A stretch of DNA of 8,660 nt from JAAOYC01 sp036481345 (GTDB lineage: Archaea; Nanobdellota; Nanobdellia; Woesearchaeales; WJKL01). Made by a program: the position numbers and the translations under genes. Positions 1-5,367 of the stretch are shown here, piece after piece; position 1 is the first letter of the stretch, and every line of letters begins with the position of its first letter. The stretch spans positions 1-8,660 of the forward strand of contig JAZGHU010000006.1 of assembly GCA_036481345.1 (NCBI GenBank), given 5' to 3'. The notes below the pieces were generated by a model. That model was not told where the DNA came from, ran no database searches, and was given only the letters and a program-made list of their open reading frames with translations.

Positions 1-13
1 AAGTTGGAAAAAA

Positions 14-36
14 GAGGAAAGCAAGAGATTTTCCTC
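14..36 (+). other. Hairpin in the left-hand non-coding stretch
   Basis: Seven bases at 14-20 (GAGGAAA) are perfectly complementary to 30-36 (TTTCCTC), leaving a 9-base loop. All three forward frames are open from base 1 and close at 46-48, 50-52 and 54-56, so this could be the last codons of a gene entering from the left. I cannot choose a frame. A run of T at about 76-80 follows, so the segment could act in 3'-end formation of that upstream gene. This is inference. Nothing else in 1-97 looks like a gene. Confidence 0.3.
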
Positions 37-97
37 AAAATTCCATGAATAATTAAGACCCCCATAACAATTAAAATTTTTAGGCAGTGTTTTAAGT

Positions 98-139
98 TTA
101 GGAACATTTAAATAGAACATATATTATAAAAGTATAATA
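98..139 (+). promoter_or_regulatory. Archaeal promoter, copy 1 of a repeated promoter-operator cassette
   Basis: The TATA box TTTAAATA lies at 107-114, preceded by TTAGGAACA. From its centre, transcription should start near 136, about 25 nt before the ATG at 161. Bases 98-139 match 690-731 at 38 of 42 positions by direct comparison, and 98-128 matches 690-720 at 30 of 31. Such identity across two intergenic gaps, in otherwise diverged surroundings, suggests co-regulation of the two transcription units. Confidence 0.75.
122..139. promoter_or_regulatory. Dyad operator candidate, copy 1
   Basis: This is a perfect 7-bp inverted repeat, TATTATA-N4-TATAATA, with arms 122-128 and 133-139 and spacer AAAG. 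It sits between the TATA box and the expected transcription start. A bound repressor there would block polymerase loading. The same arms occur at 714-731 with a different spacer (TATC). Conserved arms with a changed spacer are expected of a protein-binding dyad. The ligand is unknown; the adjacent wHTH products are the obvious candidates. Confidence 0.55.
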
Positions 140-160
140 ACATAAAAAAGGGTGGATTTA

Positions 161-430
161 ATGGCAAAAGGGAGATGGAGTAAATATGATCGAGCTAATT
201 CTAAGATTTTAGAGATTATCAGGAAAATTGGGCGGCACATAACAACAAATGAGATCAGATCTAAGCTTGATCAGAATTATAATATTAAACTTGCTTGGGT
301 GACTCTAAATAATTATCTTGGGAGCCTTGAGAAAGCTGATCATATAATAGGAATTAAGATTGAGAAAAAAAATACTATCAGGATCTGGAAAGTAAAGGGG
401 GCTGAAAATCCAAAAGACAAAGCAGCTTAA
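161..430 (+). CDS. Small winged-helix DNA-binding protein (89 aa)
   Basis: First gene after the copy-1 promoter. I use ATG 161 rather than the in-frame GTG at 152, because GGGTGG at 150-155 lies about 5 nt upstream of the ATG and would be inside the coding region otherwise. Residues 14-60 fit a winged helix-turn-helix: a first helix (KILEIIRKIG), TTNEIRSKLD as second helix, a probable recognition helix around 44-58, then a wing ending in IRIWKV. The N-terminus is basic (KGRWSKYDR) and may add DNA contacts. The size and place, just after a dyad operator, fit an autoregulatory repressor or switch protein of a mobile element. The HTH call rests on pattern; the repressor role is inference. Confidence 0.8.
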   Translation: MAKGRWSKYDRANSKILEIIRKIGRHITTNEIRSKLDQNYNIKLAWVTLNNYLGSLEKADHIIGIKIEKKNTIRIWKVKGAENPKDKAA

Positions 431-445
431 AATTGAGTTAAATCC

Positions 446-462
446 TAAGGAGCTAGTCCTTA
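446..462 (+). promoter_or_regulatory. RBS-sequestering hairpin
   Basis: TAAGGA (446-451) pairs perfectly with TCCTTA (457-462) around the loop GCTAG. The Shine-Dalgarno bases GGAG (449-452) lie mostly in the 5' arm, and the last pair uses the A of the ATG at 462. If it forms in the mRNA, translation of the second wHTH gene would be reduced until ribosomes leaving the upstream gene (stop 428-430) open it. The stem is short and A/U-rich, so the effect may be weak. Confidence 0.4.
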
Positions 463-686
463 TGAGCAATCTATATCTTAGCAAAGATTTTCCGCATAAT
501 TTTTTAACCCTTGAGGAAGTTTCTAATCTCCTGGAAATTTCTAAAGCGACGGCTATCTCACTCACTAAAAATTTACAGAAAAAAGGCTGCTTGACAAAAG
601 TGCGAGGTTATATAACTTTTTATTATCCGATTAAGGATCTTGAGATAAAGAGATCTGTCCTCGCTAAGCTGGGGTTTTTCAGCTAA
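462..686 (+). CDS. Small winged-helix DNA-binding protein (74 aa)
   Basis: This lies 31 nt after the first wHTH gene, in the same transcription unit. Residues 14-56 fit a wHTH: LTLEEVSNLL as second helix, ISKATAISLTKNLQKKG as the turn and recognition helix, and CLTKVRGYITFYYPI as a beta wing. The arrangement resembles MarR- and DprA-type winged helices, where a LTxEEVAxxLxIS motif precedes the recognition helix. At 74 residues it is a bare domain. The ATG at 462 has GGAG about 9 nt upstream, inside a hairpin. Likely role: a second regulator, possibly opposing the first. No ligand domain is visible. Confidence 0.8.
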   Translation: MSNLYLSKDFPHNFLTLEEVSNLLEISKATAISLTKNLQKKGCLTKVRGYITFYYPIKDLEIKRSVLAKLGFFS

Positions 687-689
687 AAA

Positions 690-731
690 TTAGGAACATT
701 TAAATAGAACCTATATTATATATCTATAATA
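690..731 (+). promoter_or_regulatory. Archaeal promoter, copy 2 of the repeated cassette
   Basis: The TATA box TTTAAATA lies at 699-706, in the same 31-base context as copy 1; the only difference is C711 for A119. The expected transcription start is near 728, which makes the ATG at 731 nearly leaderless. The promoter begins four bases after the stop of the second wHTH gene. It should drive the large downstream block of genes. Confidence 0.75.
714..731. promoter_or_regulatory. Dyad operator candidate, copy 2
   Basis: The arms TATTATA (714-720) and TATAATA (725-731) flank the spacer TATC. The dyad extends one further pair to 713 and 732, giving 8 bp. Spacing from the TATA box is identical to copy 1. 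It probably covers the transcription start and the first base of the ATG at 731. Confidence 0.55.
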
Positions 732-778
732 TGGATAAATCCCAGATAATAAAAAAGATATCGAGGCGAAAAACATGA
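731..778 (+). CDS. Possible 15-residue leader peptide
   Basis: ATG 731 opens a frame encoding MDKSQIIKKISRRKT, with TGA at 776-778. It would be almost leaderless given the expected start of transcription. Its stop overlaps the ATG at 775 as ATGA, so it could couple ribosomes onto the next short ORF. Short ORFs like this occur by chance, and the ORF at 775 also has a GAGG of its own. I keep it because position, start and coupling agree, but the evidence is thin. Confidence 0.25.
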   Translation: MDKSQIIKKISRRKT

Positions 779-918
779 GATCATATTTAGAGGAACTGAG
801 AAGAGGATGGAATGCACCATTAAATGAAATCAGAAGAGGGGCAAACAAAGAACTAAAACAAAAATTGAAAGAAAAAAAAGAATCAAAGGGCGGAACAGAT
901 GAAAGAAAAGATAATTAG
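775..918 (+). CDS. Short basic protein (47 aa), unknown
   Basis: ATG 775 has GAGG about 8 nt upstream (763-766). The stop TAG at 916-918 lies 20 nt inside the next gene. The product starts MRSYLEELRRGWNAPLNEI, then becomes a highly charged lysine/glutamate helix and tail. No domain is recognisable. Its place right after promoter copy 2, and an overlap typical of viral early operons, support it being translated. Alternatively the segment is simply 5' leader for the gene at 899. Confidence 0.45.
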   Translation: MRSYLEELRRGWNAPLNEIRRGANKELKQKLKEKKESKGGTDERKDN

Positions 919-1315
919 ATTAAAAGAACTTAGAGAGCAGATGGAAAAGCTGAATGCCAGGAAGAAAGCAGCTAATGAGAAATATCTTACAGATAATAAT
1001 GAGCTTTTCTCTGAGGTTGAAAAACTTGCAGGCCAATTAACTCAGACAGAAATAGAGATCAAGGAGATGGCCCTGAATGAATACAGCGAGACAGGAGAGA
1101 AAAAGCTTAAGTTTGGAGTTGGGATAAGGATCATGAAAAAGCTTGAATATGAAGAGGCTGAGGCCTTTGCATGGGCCAAAGAGCATAGCATGGCCTTGAG
1201 CCTTGATAAGAGATCTTTTGATAAGATCGCTCGAGCAGATCCAATGGATTTCATTAAGATTAATGAGATCCCGCAGGCGACTCTACCTTTTGTTATTGAG
1301 GTGAAAGATGAATAA
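899..1315 (+). CDS. Phage-type coiled-coil protein of unknown function (138 aa)
   Basis: Residues 1-60 form a charged heptad-like helix (KIIRLKELREQMEKLNARKK onward), probably a coiled coil. Residues 64-138 form a compact domain with the run KLKFGVGIRI, then YEEAEAFAWAKEH, LSLDKRSFDKIARA and a closing IPQATLPFVIEV. This order (GVxIR strand, A..WA..H helix, LD...F.K.A.A) recalls a family of uncharacterised proteins in tailed-phage early regions, often near recombination genes. That match is from memory, not a search. AAGGGCGGA lies just upstream of the ATG. It overlaps the next gene by 8 nt. Confidence 0.8.
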   Translation: MKEKIIRLKELREQMEKLNARKKAANEKYLTDNNELFSEVEKLAGQLTQTEIEIKEMALNEYSETGEKKLKFGVGIRIMKKLEYEEAEAFAWAKEHSMALSLDKRSFDKIARADPMDFIKINEIPQATLPFVIEVKDE

Positions 1316-1649
1316 AATATTAAAAACAATTACATTTGCATTTATGATCATAGGATCATATGCAATAATAGATGCAACTTCTGATACCTGGAGAGGGTAT
1401 CACAACATAGATTTAGGTCAGAATATGGAATATATAAATGAAAAGTATGATATGAACTTAATAGACACAGCAAGAGTAACATCTTATAATATTTTTGATA
1501 AAGAGGAAAAAAAGATAAATATGACTGGAAGAGATTTAATTATTGCTGGAACTGATCAAATGAAAAGATCTTTTGCAGAATTAGTAGTTGGATTTTTTTT
1601 AATAATAATGAGTTTATGTATTTTTTTAATAGAGAAAGATAATGGGTGA
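1308..1649 (+). CDS. Two-helix membrane protein (113 aa), unknown
   Basis: A strong GAGGTG lies 4 nt before ATG 1308, inside the end of the upstream gene. Hydrophobic segments at about residues 5-22 (ITFAFMIIGSYAII) and 90-108 (VVGFFLIIMSLCIFLI) should cross the membrane. The polar loop of about 65 residues between them probably faces outside, since lysines sit at both termini. The loop has no cysteine pairs or known motif. Codons are richer in A/T-ending forms than in the gene before. Roles such as superinfection exclusion or host-surface change are possible for a viral membrane protein, but nothing visible decides this. Confidence 0.75.
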   Translation: MNKILKTITFAFMIIGSYAIIDATSDTWRGYHNIDLGQNMEYINEKYDMNLIDTARVTSYNIFDKEEKKINMTGRDLIIAGTDQMKRSFAELVVGFFLIIMSLCIFLIEKDNG

Positions 1650-1654
1650 GATTA

Positions 1655-1792
1655 ATGCCAACAAAGGAAAATACAATAAAGTGGAGCTCTGAGGAGATTA
1701 AGGATATTCTCGAGAGGGAAGAAAAAATAACGATCGAGAATCTCATACTGTCTCACTATGGAGTAAAAGCAATCGTTAAAAAAAGGATTTAA
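1655..1792 (+). CDS. Tiny protein (45 aa), unknown
   Basis: GGGTGAG at 1644-1650 overlaps the upstream stop and lies 4 nt before ATG 1655, an excellent archaeal ribosome site for so short a frame. The product reads MPTKENTIKWSSEEIKDILE and continues to KAIVKKRI at 1787-1789. A helix with acidic/basic alternation and a basic C-terminus suggest a small DNA- or protein-binding helix-turn-helix fragment. The domain is not recognisable. It ends just before the candidate TATA box at 1804. Confidence 0.6.
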   Translation: MPTKENTIKWSSEEIKDILEREEKITIENLILSHYGVKAIVKKRI

Positions 1793-1803
1793 TGGAGAGA
1801 ATA

Positions 1804-1811
1804 TTTAAATA
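1804..1811 (+). promoter_or_regulatory. Possible TATA box for the gene at 1836
   Basis: TTTAAATA occurs here, the same octamer as in the two strong promoters. Its centre puts transcription start at about 1833, so the ATG at 1836 would be leaderless. That clashes with the good GAGGAGG at 1820-1826, which would then lie outside the transcript. Either this box serves an extra leaderless mRNA, or it is a chance A/T word and the gene is read from upstream. Confidence 0.35.
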
Positions 1812-1835
1812 AATTCATAGAGGAGGATGAAAAAC

Positions 1836-2324
1836 ATGACAGAACAGAAAGAAAAAATAGGAGTTCTTAAGAGAGTAGCACCATCAAAAGGCGGCCTTAT
1901 TTTTGAAGATGAGCCTGATGTTTGGTATAACGCAACAAAAACAGCAGCTCAATATGTCAAGGCAGATTTAAAGGGCAAGAAAGTGACAATAAGATTGGCC
2001 GACAAGCCGCACACTTTTTCTTTTATATCGCTTAGCTCTGGCCAGCCTGAGAAAGCTCCAGTTGAGCAAGGAGTCAAAGAAGAGACTAAAGCTCCAATGA
2101 CTAAAGATAATTATTGGGAGAGAAAAGAGGCCAGAGATTTAATATCAGATGAAAGGATCTCCAGGCATGGAGCTCTTAATACAGCTCTCAATGCTATAAA
2201 GGCTGGCATAACAAGTGGATCAAGCGGAGCTACAATGAAGCCCGAGAGCATACTTGATATGGCTGAGCAATTAGCAAATAGCAAAGTTCTGCCTTTCGTC
2301 AAAGGCATTGCCAAGAACAAATAG
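1836..2324 (+). CDS. Putative OB-like domain protein with phage-type helical C-terminus (162 aa)
   Basis: I choose ATG 1836 rather than ATG 1827, because GAGGAGG (1820-1826) touches 1827 but stands 9 nt from 1836. Residues 7-66 look like a small beta barrel: KIGVLKRV, GGLIFEDEPDVWYN, a helix, then KKVTIRLADKPHTFSFISL. The D-x-WYN motif (W30-Y31-N32) recurs in the protein at 4383. A flexible linker (about 68-88) leads to a helical part starting DNYWERKEARD, then ERISRHGALNTALNAI and SILDMAEQLANSKVLPFV. That second half recalls C-terminal regions of small phage-encoded proteins (from memory). Single-stranded DNA or nucleic-acid binding is inferred from the OB-like look and context, not shown. 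Confidence 0.75.
   Translation: MTEQKEKIGVLKRVAPSKGGLIFEDEPDVWYNATKTAAQYVKADLKGKKVTIRLADKPHTFSFISLSSGQPEKAPVEQGVKEETKAPMTKDNYWERKEARDLISDERISRHGALNTALNAIKAGITSGSSGATMKPESILDMAEQLANSKVLPFVKGIAKNK
2291..2306 (+). other. Perfect 6-bp hairpin near the end of the OB-like gene
   Basis: GCCTTT (2291-2296) and AAAGGC (2301-2306) flank the 4-base loop CGTC, 16 nt before the stop codon. It is among the more stable short stems in the A/T-rich coding region. No U-tract follows, so it is not an obvious terminator. It may be an RNA processing or stability element at a gene boundary, or chance. Confidence 0.25.
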
Positions 2325-2339
2325 TTTGGGGAAAACAAG

Positions 2340-2546
2340 ATGGGTTTAAAACATTTAAGGAACATCGAGAATTTGATGAGAAAAGATCTTGCTAAAGCAT
2401 ATAGCAAGACAGAGATAAGAGATACTCTGAGGATAGATTATCAGACTGTTCTCGATGTTTTGGCCTATCTTTTGAGTGAGAAAAAGATAACAAAGGCTCA
2501 GAAGATTGGGGAAGTAGAAAAATTCAAATGGGGATCTAAATGTTAG
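2340..2546 (+). CDS. Small winged-helix-like protein (68 aa)
   Basis: It begins 15 nt after the OB-like gene, with GGGG (2328-2331) about 8 nt before ATG 2340. Residues 19-66 fit a wHTH: AYSKTEIRDTLRI, then DYQTVLDVLAYLLSEKKI as recognition helix, and TKAQKIGEVEKFKW as wing. It differs in sequence from the two regulators at the left end. Its position inside the DNA-processing operon suggests an accessory DNA-binding protein or local regulator. Ends in Cys-TAG, with ATG of the next short ORF overlapping the stop. Confidence 0.7.
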   Translation: MGLKHLRNIENLMRKDLAKAYSKTEIRDTLRIDYQTVLDVLAYLLSEKKITKAQKIGEVEKFKWGSKC

Positions 2547-2644
2547 TAATAATGCAGGATAAAGATAAAGTTGTTCAGTCACGTCATATAAATCCTGAGA
2601 ATTATGATTCTGAAAGAATGGAAATAGTGAAAGAAGATGAGTGA
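2540..2644 (+). CDS. Possible 34-residue linking ORF
   Basis: ATG 2540 overlaps the upstream stop as ATGTTAG. An in-frame ATG at 2552 would give 30 residues. The product is polar (VVQSRHINPENYDSERMEIV) and ends inside the first codons of the SWIM gene (ATGAGTGA, 2637-2644). The SWIM gene has a weak ribosome site, so translation of this ORF could deliver ribosomes to it. No domain is visible. It may be only a translated spacer. Confidence 0.35.
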   Translation: MLVIMQDKDKVVQSRHINPENYDSERMEIVKEDE

Positions 2645-2894
2645 GCACATAAGAAGAAAAGCAAATGAGCATAAAGTCAAGCATTTATTCAGCGGCAAAG
2701 AGCATTTCTTTGAAGTTGATTCTGGATCAGGCGAGAAGTATAGTGTCAGCATTAAAGTCGGATGCGATTGCCGCTACATGGGGGTGCAGGGAATAGCAAA
2801 CGGAGATATATGCAGTCATGTTTTGGCTGTGATTAATAAAATAAGCCTGAAAGGGCAAATAAAGAATAACGAGGGAAAAAATGAAAGAGATTAA
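2637..2894 (+). CDS. Mini SWIM zinc-finger protein (85 aa)
   Basis: The core fits the SWIM pattern CxCx(n)CxH: C43-D-C45, then 13 residues, then C59-S-H61. It is preceded by beta strands (HFFEVDSGSGEKYSVSIKV) and followed by a helix (VLAVINKISL), the usual SWIM layout. SWIM domains bind one zinc and mediate DNA or protein binding. They occur in SWI2/SNF2 ATPases, MuDR transposases and partners of Rad51-family recombinases. Here the domain stands almost alone. It overlaps the ParB-like gene by 14 nt, so co-translation and a shared process are likely. A direct partnership with ParB or the annealing-like protein is inference. Confidence 0.8.
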   Translation: MSEHIRRKANEHKVKHLFSGKEHFFEVDSGSGEKYSVSIKVGCDCRYMGVQGIANGDICSHVLAVINKISLKGQIKNNEGKNERD

Positions 2895-4386
2895 TATAAG
2901 TAAGATTGTTGTTAAAGACAACATAAGAGTAGAGTATGGGGATCTTTCTGATTTGATTGCTTCGATTAAGCAATTTGGAGTAAGAAGGCCTATTGAAATA
3001 GATAAGAATGGAGAGCTGATTGATGGCCATAGAAGGCTTAAAGCAGCTAAGAAAGCAGGACTAATAGGGATTCCTTACTTTGTGAATGAGACAGAGATTG
3101 AGAAAAGGACTGAGCAGATGATAACTGCTTTGCACACCAAAAGTTTAGATCCCGTGGAAGAAGGCAGAGCCTTTAGTAATTTCTTAAGGACGAATGAAGC
3201 AAAGATCAAGACTGCTGCGGATCTGGCTAAAATAATATCTAAGCCAGTCGAGTTTGTTGAGAAAAGACTTCTTATAGTTAATCTACCTGAGGAAGCCAGG
3301 AAAGCTTTAGTAAACAAAAAGATTTCTGTAGGCCATGCTTTGTTATTAGCAAAGTTTCCTGAAGCTGATGGCCTGAAATTATTGAAGGAGATCCGCAGAG
3401 AGAATTGGTCTGTAGAAGCAACTAAAGCACAAATGGAATATCACAGCTTAGGCGGAACTAATCTCTCAGAGATCACATTCGATAAAAAAGACTGCAAAGG
3501 CTGCAGATTTAATGGATCTGAGCAAACTGAACTATTTGAAATAGGCAGCTCATTGAAAGGCAAATGCATGAATAAGGGCTGTTTTATTAAGAAGCTCGGA
3601 GAGTTTGTCATAGTAAAAGGTAAGCAGCTTAAGAAAGTTATTTTCAAGAGCGAGAGTGATTATGAAACTCCAAACGGATTCGTAGAGAAGGGAACATATG
3701 CAGCTGATGAAGCAAAGGTTACTCCAGCATTTATGAAGAAATGCAGGGAAGAGATGAATCCAGAAAATTACTTGGTGAAGATAACAGCTGTAGGGAAAAT
3801 AAAGGAATTTTTCAAGCCAAAGGCCAGCAAAAAAGAGAGAGAAAAAACAGAAGTAAAATCAACTATTGACAGGAGCAGGAAGCTTAGTGAAAAAGTGGAT
3901 GAGTTTAAGACTAACTTAATGGTTAAGGAATCTGCCAAGCTTGTAAAGCCAGGATCTAATCAGTTAAAGGCTATGGTAATGTACCATTTCATAAACGATA
4001 TGGGCTTTATTACAGAAGAGGATGATGAGAAATTAGGGACTTTATTTGGAGCAGATGCAGGCATTAACGACATTGATAAAATGTTAAAAGCTGATTCAAA
4101 AACTTTAGATAAGGCTTTGGCACTAACTTCTGAAGGGTTATTTAATGAAATAGCGGTGAATTGTGATGAAGACTTAGAGATGGCTGCCAAAAGCGTCGGC
4201 TTTGTAATGGAGAAACATTTTGTAATGACAGAAGGATTTTTACAGTTATTTACAAAAGAGCAGATGATCAAGCTGGCAAAAGAGCTGAAAATTGGCTTAG
4301 GAGACTCAGAGAAGAATCCAGAGATAAGAGCTGCAATAATCAAAGGCTGGCAAAAAGGGCAAGTACCAAAGGTGATGTCAAAATGA
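2881..4386 (+). CDS. ParB-like protein with cysteine cluster and long C-terminus (501 aa)
   Basis: Residues 3-85 are a ParB/Srx-type N-terminal domain: ISKIVVKDNIR, a DLSDLIASIKQFGVRRPIEI block, then GELIDGHRRLKAAKKAG. GHRR (49-52) corresponds to the GERR nucleotide-binding box of ParB proteins, which in studied members binds CTP. Residues 90-190 hold the helical DNA-binding part (DPVEEGRAFSNFL, AADLAKIISKPVEFVEKRL, ISVGHALLLAKFPE). C205, C208, C229 and C234 form a likely zinc site, also seen in plasmid and phage ParB-like proteins. The remaining 265 residues are largely helical and unrecognised, longer than usual for ParB. GAGGG precedes the ATG; the stop overlaps the next gene as ATGA. No ParA gene is visible in the window. 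Confidence 0.9.
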   Translation: MKEINISKIVVKDNIRVEYGDLSDLIASIKQFGVRRPIEIDKNGELIDGHRRLKAAKKAGLIGIPYFVNETEIEKRTEQMITALHTKSLDPVEEGRAFSNFLRTNEAKIKTAADLAKIISKPVEFVEKRLLIVNLPEEARKALVNKKISVGHALLLAKFPEADGLKLLKEIRRENWSVEATKAQMEYHSLGGTNLSEITFDKKDCKGCRFNGSEQTELFEIGSSLKGKCMNKGCFIKKLGEFVIVKGKQLKKVIFKSESDYETPNGFVEKGTYAADEAKVTPAFMKKCREEMNPENYLVKITAVGKIKEFFKPKASKKEREKTEVKSTIDRSRKLSEKVDEFKTNLMVKESAKLVKPGSNQLKAMVMYHFINDMGFITEEDDEKLGTLFGADAGINDIDKMLKADSKTLDKALALTSEGLFNEIAVNCDEDLEMAAKSVGFVMEKHFVMTEGFLQLFTKEQMIKLAKELKIGLGDSEKNPEIRAAIIKGWQKGQVPKVMSK

Positions 4387-5015
4387 GTGAAGAAAAAACA
4401 ACTTCTTTAATTATTGAAACTGTCAGTAAGAAAAATCTTGGGATAAAAGCTCCTGATTGTTGGTATAATATTGGAAAGCTTATTTCTGGAGAGGAAAAAG
4501 AAGCTGCAAAGAAAGTTATAGAAACTTTAGGACCAGGAGATAAGATTGATTTAACTTTGATTACAGGAACTAGAGAATACAGTAAAGTTGAATTGTTAGA
4601 GAAAGCTCCAAAAGGATCTGGATCTGGATGGGGTGGAGATATAATTCACTTTGATACATTATTGAATGAGGCACATAGTGATAAGCATAAGGTTAAGAGT
4701 ATAAAAACTGAGATGCTGGCTGTTGATTTAGAAAAGAGTTATGCTTTATTTAAATGCGTAGCTGAGGATAAGAATGGGAATATATTCCAGGCACATGGTG
4801 ATGCAACTAAAGAAAACATAAAGAAAATAGAAGGCAGTGATGCTCATTTACATTGGATTAGAATAGCAGAGACCAGGGCAATAGCAAGAGCATTGAGATT
4901 CTTAACTAATAACTCAAAATGTAGTGATGTAGAAATTAGTAACGAAGAAAAAACAGATAACCCAGAAGAGCCAATACCAATAGAAGAGATTAAGGATCTA
5001 AGCAAAAAGGAGTGA
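4383..5015 (+). CDS. OB-like domain fused to a Rad52/annealing-like domain (210 aa)
   Basis: Residues 8-73 repeat the layout of the 1836 protein: strands, D-C-WYN (W27-Y28-N29), a helix, then GDKIDLTLITGTREYSKVELL. A glycine/serine linker (77-85) follows. Residues 105-176 read as KTEMLAVDLEKSYALFKCVA, DKNGNIFQAHGDATKENI, then HLHWIRIAETRAIARALRFL. The AETRAIARALR helix after a strand-turn-strand with GD-A recalls Rad52/DUF1071-type single-strand annealing proteins of phages, and similar archaeal proteins of unknown function. The tail (180-210) is acidic, as in ssDNA-binding proteins. Annealing activity is inferred from pattern plus the neighbouring nuclease-like gene. Confidence 0.75.
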   Translation: MSEEKTTSLIIETVSKKNLGIKAPDCWYNIGKLISGEEKEAAKKVIETLGPGDKIDLTLITGTREYSKVELLEKAPKGSGSGWGGDIIHFDTLLNEAHSDKHKVKSIKTEMLAVDLEKSYALFKCVAEDKNGNIFQAHGDATKENIKKIEGSDAHLHWIRIAETRAIARALRFLTNNSKCSDVEISNEEKTDNPEEPIPIEEIKDLSKKE

Positions 5016-5019
5016 GCAA

Positions 5020-5367
5020 ATGTATAGATCAATCTCACATCAGCCTGGAAAAACCATGCAGATACGGAAGATAAATACTTGCCTGCAGCTTGTCAGAATG
5101 AGTAACAGGAAAATAAATAAGATTAGATCAAGCGAGGGAGAAAGCCAAATACACAGGGATAAAAAAGAGGAGATATGCAATGCTCTTGAAGCTGAGGGCC
5201 ATGCATATATTTGCGAGCCAATCTTTAAAACAGGCGGCAAAGCAGATATCCTCGTTCTTGATCTATTCAAAATTATTGAGATTGCAGTAACAGAGACAGA
5301 AGCAAGCCTAAAGGCAAAAGCAGAATATTATCCCCCTGGCCTAACTATCGAGATGATCAGATGTTAG
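5020..5367 (+). CDS. PD-(D/E)xK nuclease-like protein (115 aa)
   Basis: GGAGTGA (5009-5015) overlaps the upstream stop, 4 nt before ATG 5020. Residues 45-95 resemble a small PD-(D/E)xK fold: H45-RDKKEEICNALEAEGH as first helix, then ICEPIFKTGGKADILVL with D76, and IIEIAVTETEASLKAKAEYY with E87. In the classical motif the acid pair is followed by ExK. Here residue 89 is alanine, and K98 or K100 in the next helix might take over. Residues 1-40 are basic and less conserved-looking, and a later start (ATG 5098) is possible but lacks an RBS. Together with the annealing-like protein it suggests a Red-like exonuclease/annealase pair; this is inference. Confidence 0.65.
   Translation: MYRSISHQPGKTMQIRKINTCLQLVRMSNRKINKIRSSEGESQIHRDKKEEICNALEAEGHAYICEPIFKTGGKADILVLDLFKIIEIAVTETEASLKAKAEYYPPGLTIEMIRC

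Noticed and set aside
2351..2364. CATTTAAGGAACAT as a third copy of the promoter repeat
   Set aside because: It shares words with the promoter but lacks the TTTAAATA octamer and the dyad, and lies inside the 2340 gene.
3960..4343. A 127-residue minus-strand frame inside the ParB-like gene
   Set aside because: It is the antisense shadow of a strongly supported coding region; its serine/isoleucine-rich content is typical of such shadows.
4616..4633. Tandem GGATCT units
   Set aside because: Only two to three units; they encode the glycine/serine linker of the OB/annealing protein, so coding explains them.
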